The notes under the pieces were generated by a model that made no database searches, was not told the DNA's origin, and saw only the letters and a program-made list of their open reading frames with translations. A stretch of 6,218 nt of DNA from Candidatus Endomicrobiellum dinenymphae (GTDB taxonomy: Bacteria > Elusimicrobiota > Endomicrobiia > Endomicrobiales > Endomicrobiaceae). The first letter of the stretch is position 1. Each line of letters opens with the position of its first letter. Positions 6,098-6,218 of the stretch are shown here, piece by piece. A program made the position numbers and the translations under genes. The DNA is taken from the NCBI GenBank assembly GCA_020328135.1, contig JAIXNA010000005.1, forward strand, positions 1 to 6,218, written 5' to 3'.

Positions 6098-6218
6098 AAT
6101 AAACAATACCAACATTGAAAAACAAATATTTGATTATTTATCGCAGTGCTTAAGTCCAAAACGGTTTGAACATTCTCATGATGTTGCAATGCTTGCTATA
6201 GACATTGCTTTAAACAAT
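6090..6218 (+). CDS. HD-domain phosphohydrolase, YqeK-like (5' part only)
   Basis: Only the first 43 residues are in the window. KRFEHSHDVAMLAIDIA (24-40) matches the opening of the HD domain in YqeK-type proteins, where the pattern is RxxHSxxVAxxAxxLA and His28 would be the first metal ligand. YqeK enzymes hydrolyse diadenosine tetraphosphate (Ap4A) symmetrically and often lie next to nadD and rsfS. The ATG overlaps the end of the BatE-like gene by 8 bases, with AGGAAA about 7 bases upstream inside that gene, so the two are probably cotranscribed. Other HD families cannot be excluded without the rest of the gene. Confidence 0.6.
   Translation, partial: MSKINNTNIEKQIFDYLSQCLSPKRFEHSHDVAMLAIDIALNN

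Noticed and set aside
5650..6189. Minus-strand 179-residue frame
   Set aside because: It is antisense to the BatE-like gene, whose domains are clear, and is low-complexity hydrophobic sequence without a family match that I recognise.

Overview
This AT-rich window holds an anaerobe-style thiamin thiazole operon under a TPP riboswitch. It is flanked on one side by a decayed outer-membrane protein gene next to a transposase tail, and on the other by a divergently transcribed TPR/SH3 membrane protein gene with the start of an HD-domain (YqeK-type) gene. The oxygen-sensitive radical-SAM enzyme ThiH (rather than ThiO), AT-rich codon use, a PorV/FadL-like barrel of a type common in Spirochaetes and Elusimicrobia, a BatE-like protein and a frameshifted gene beside an IS remnant suggest a Gram-negative (diderm) anaerobe, possibly host-associated with ongoing gene loss. 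An Endomicrobium-like Elusimicrobium is my best guess; it is an inference, and a spirochaete or another diderm anaerobe is possible.

Layout. Positions 1-84 (+) read as the C-terminal tail of an IS3/IS481-type transposase, followed by a terminator-like hairpin (91-119). A near-consensus sigma70 promoter (127-155) then leads into 218-1272 (+), a secreted beta-barrel protein gene broken by about five single-base frameshifts, at least three of them in homopolymer runs. Positions 1273-1432 hold no recognisable gene. Positions 1433-4872 on the minus strand carry, in transcription order, thiG, thiH, thiE, thiS and thiF, packed with overlaps or gaps of 2-3 bases. Upstream of thiG is a full transcription-terminating TPP riboswitch: aptamer about 4959-5063, antiterminator 4936-4967, terminator 4910-4942, likely promoter about 5084-5089. 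Positions 5090-5356 are a divergent intergenic region with several inverted and imperfect direct repeats. 5357-6097 (+) encodes the BatE-like protein, overlapping the HD-domain gene that runs off the window at 6218.

Function. ThiS is the sulfur carrier adenylated by ThiF; ThiG builds the thiazole ring from DXP, ThiS thiocarboxylate and dehydroglycine; ThiH makes dehydroglycine from tyrosine; ThiE joins thiazole phosphate to HMP-PP to give thiamin phosphate. The pyrimidine branch (ThiC, ThiD) is not here and must be elsewhere or replaced by uptake. When TPP is plentiful the aptamer should favour the terminator and shut off the whole operon.

I see no CRISPR array, tRNA or rRNA, and no clearly new defence or mobile system. 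The most notable points are the serine in ThiF at the position of the sulfur-transfer cysteine of E. coli ThiF, the very clear riboswitch switching architecture, and the recently broken barrel gene that keeps an excellent promoter.
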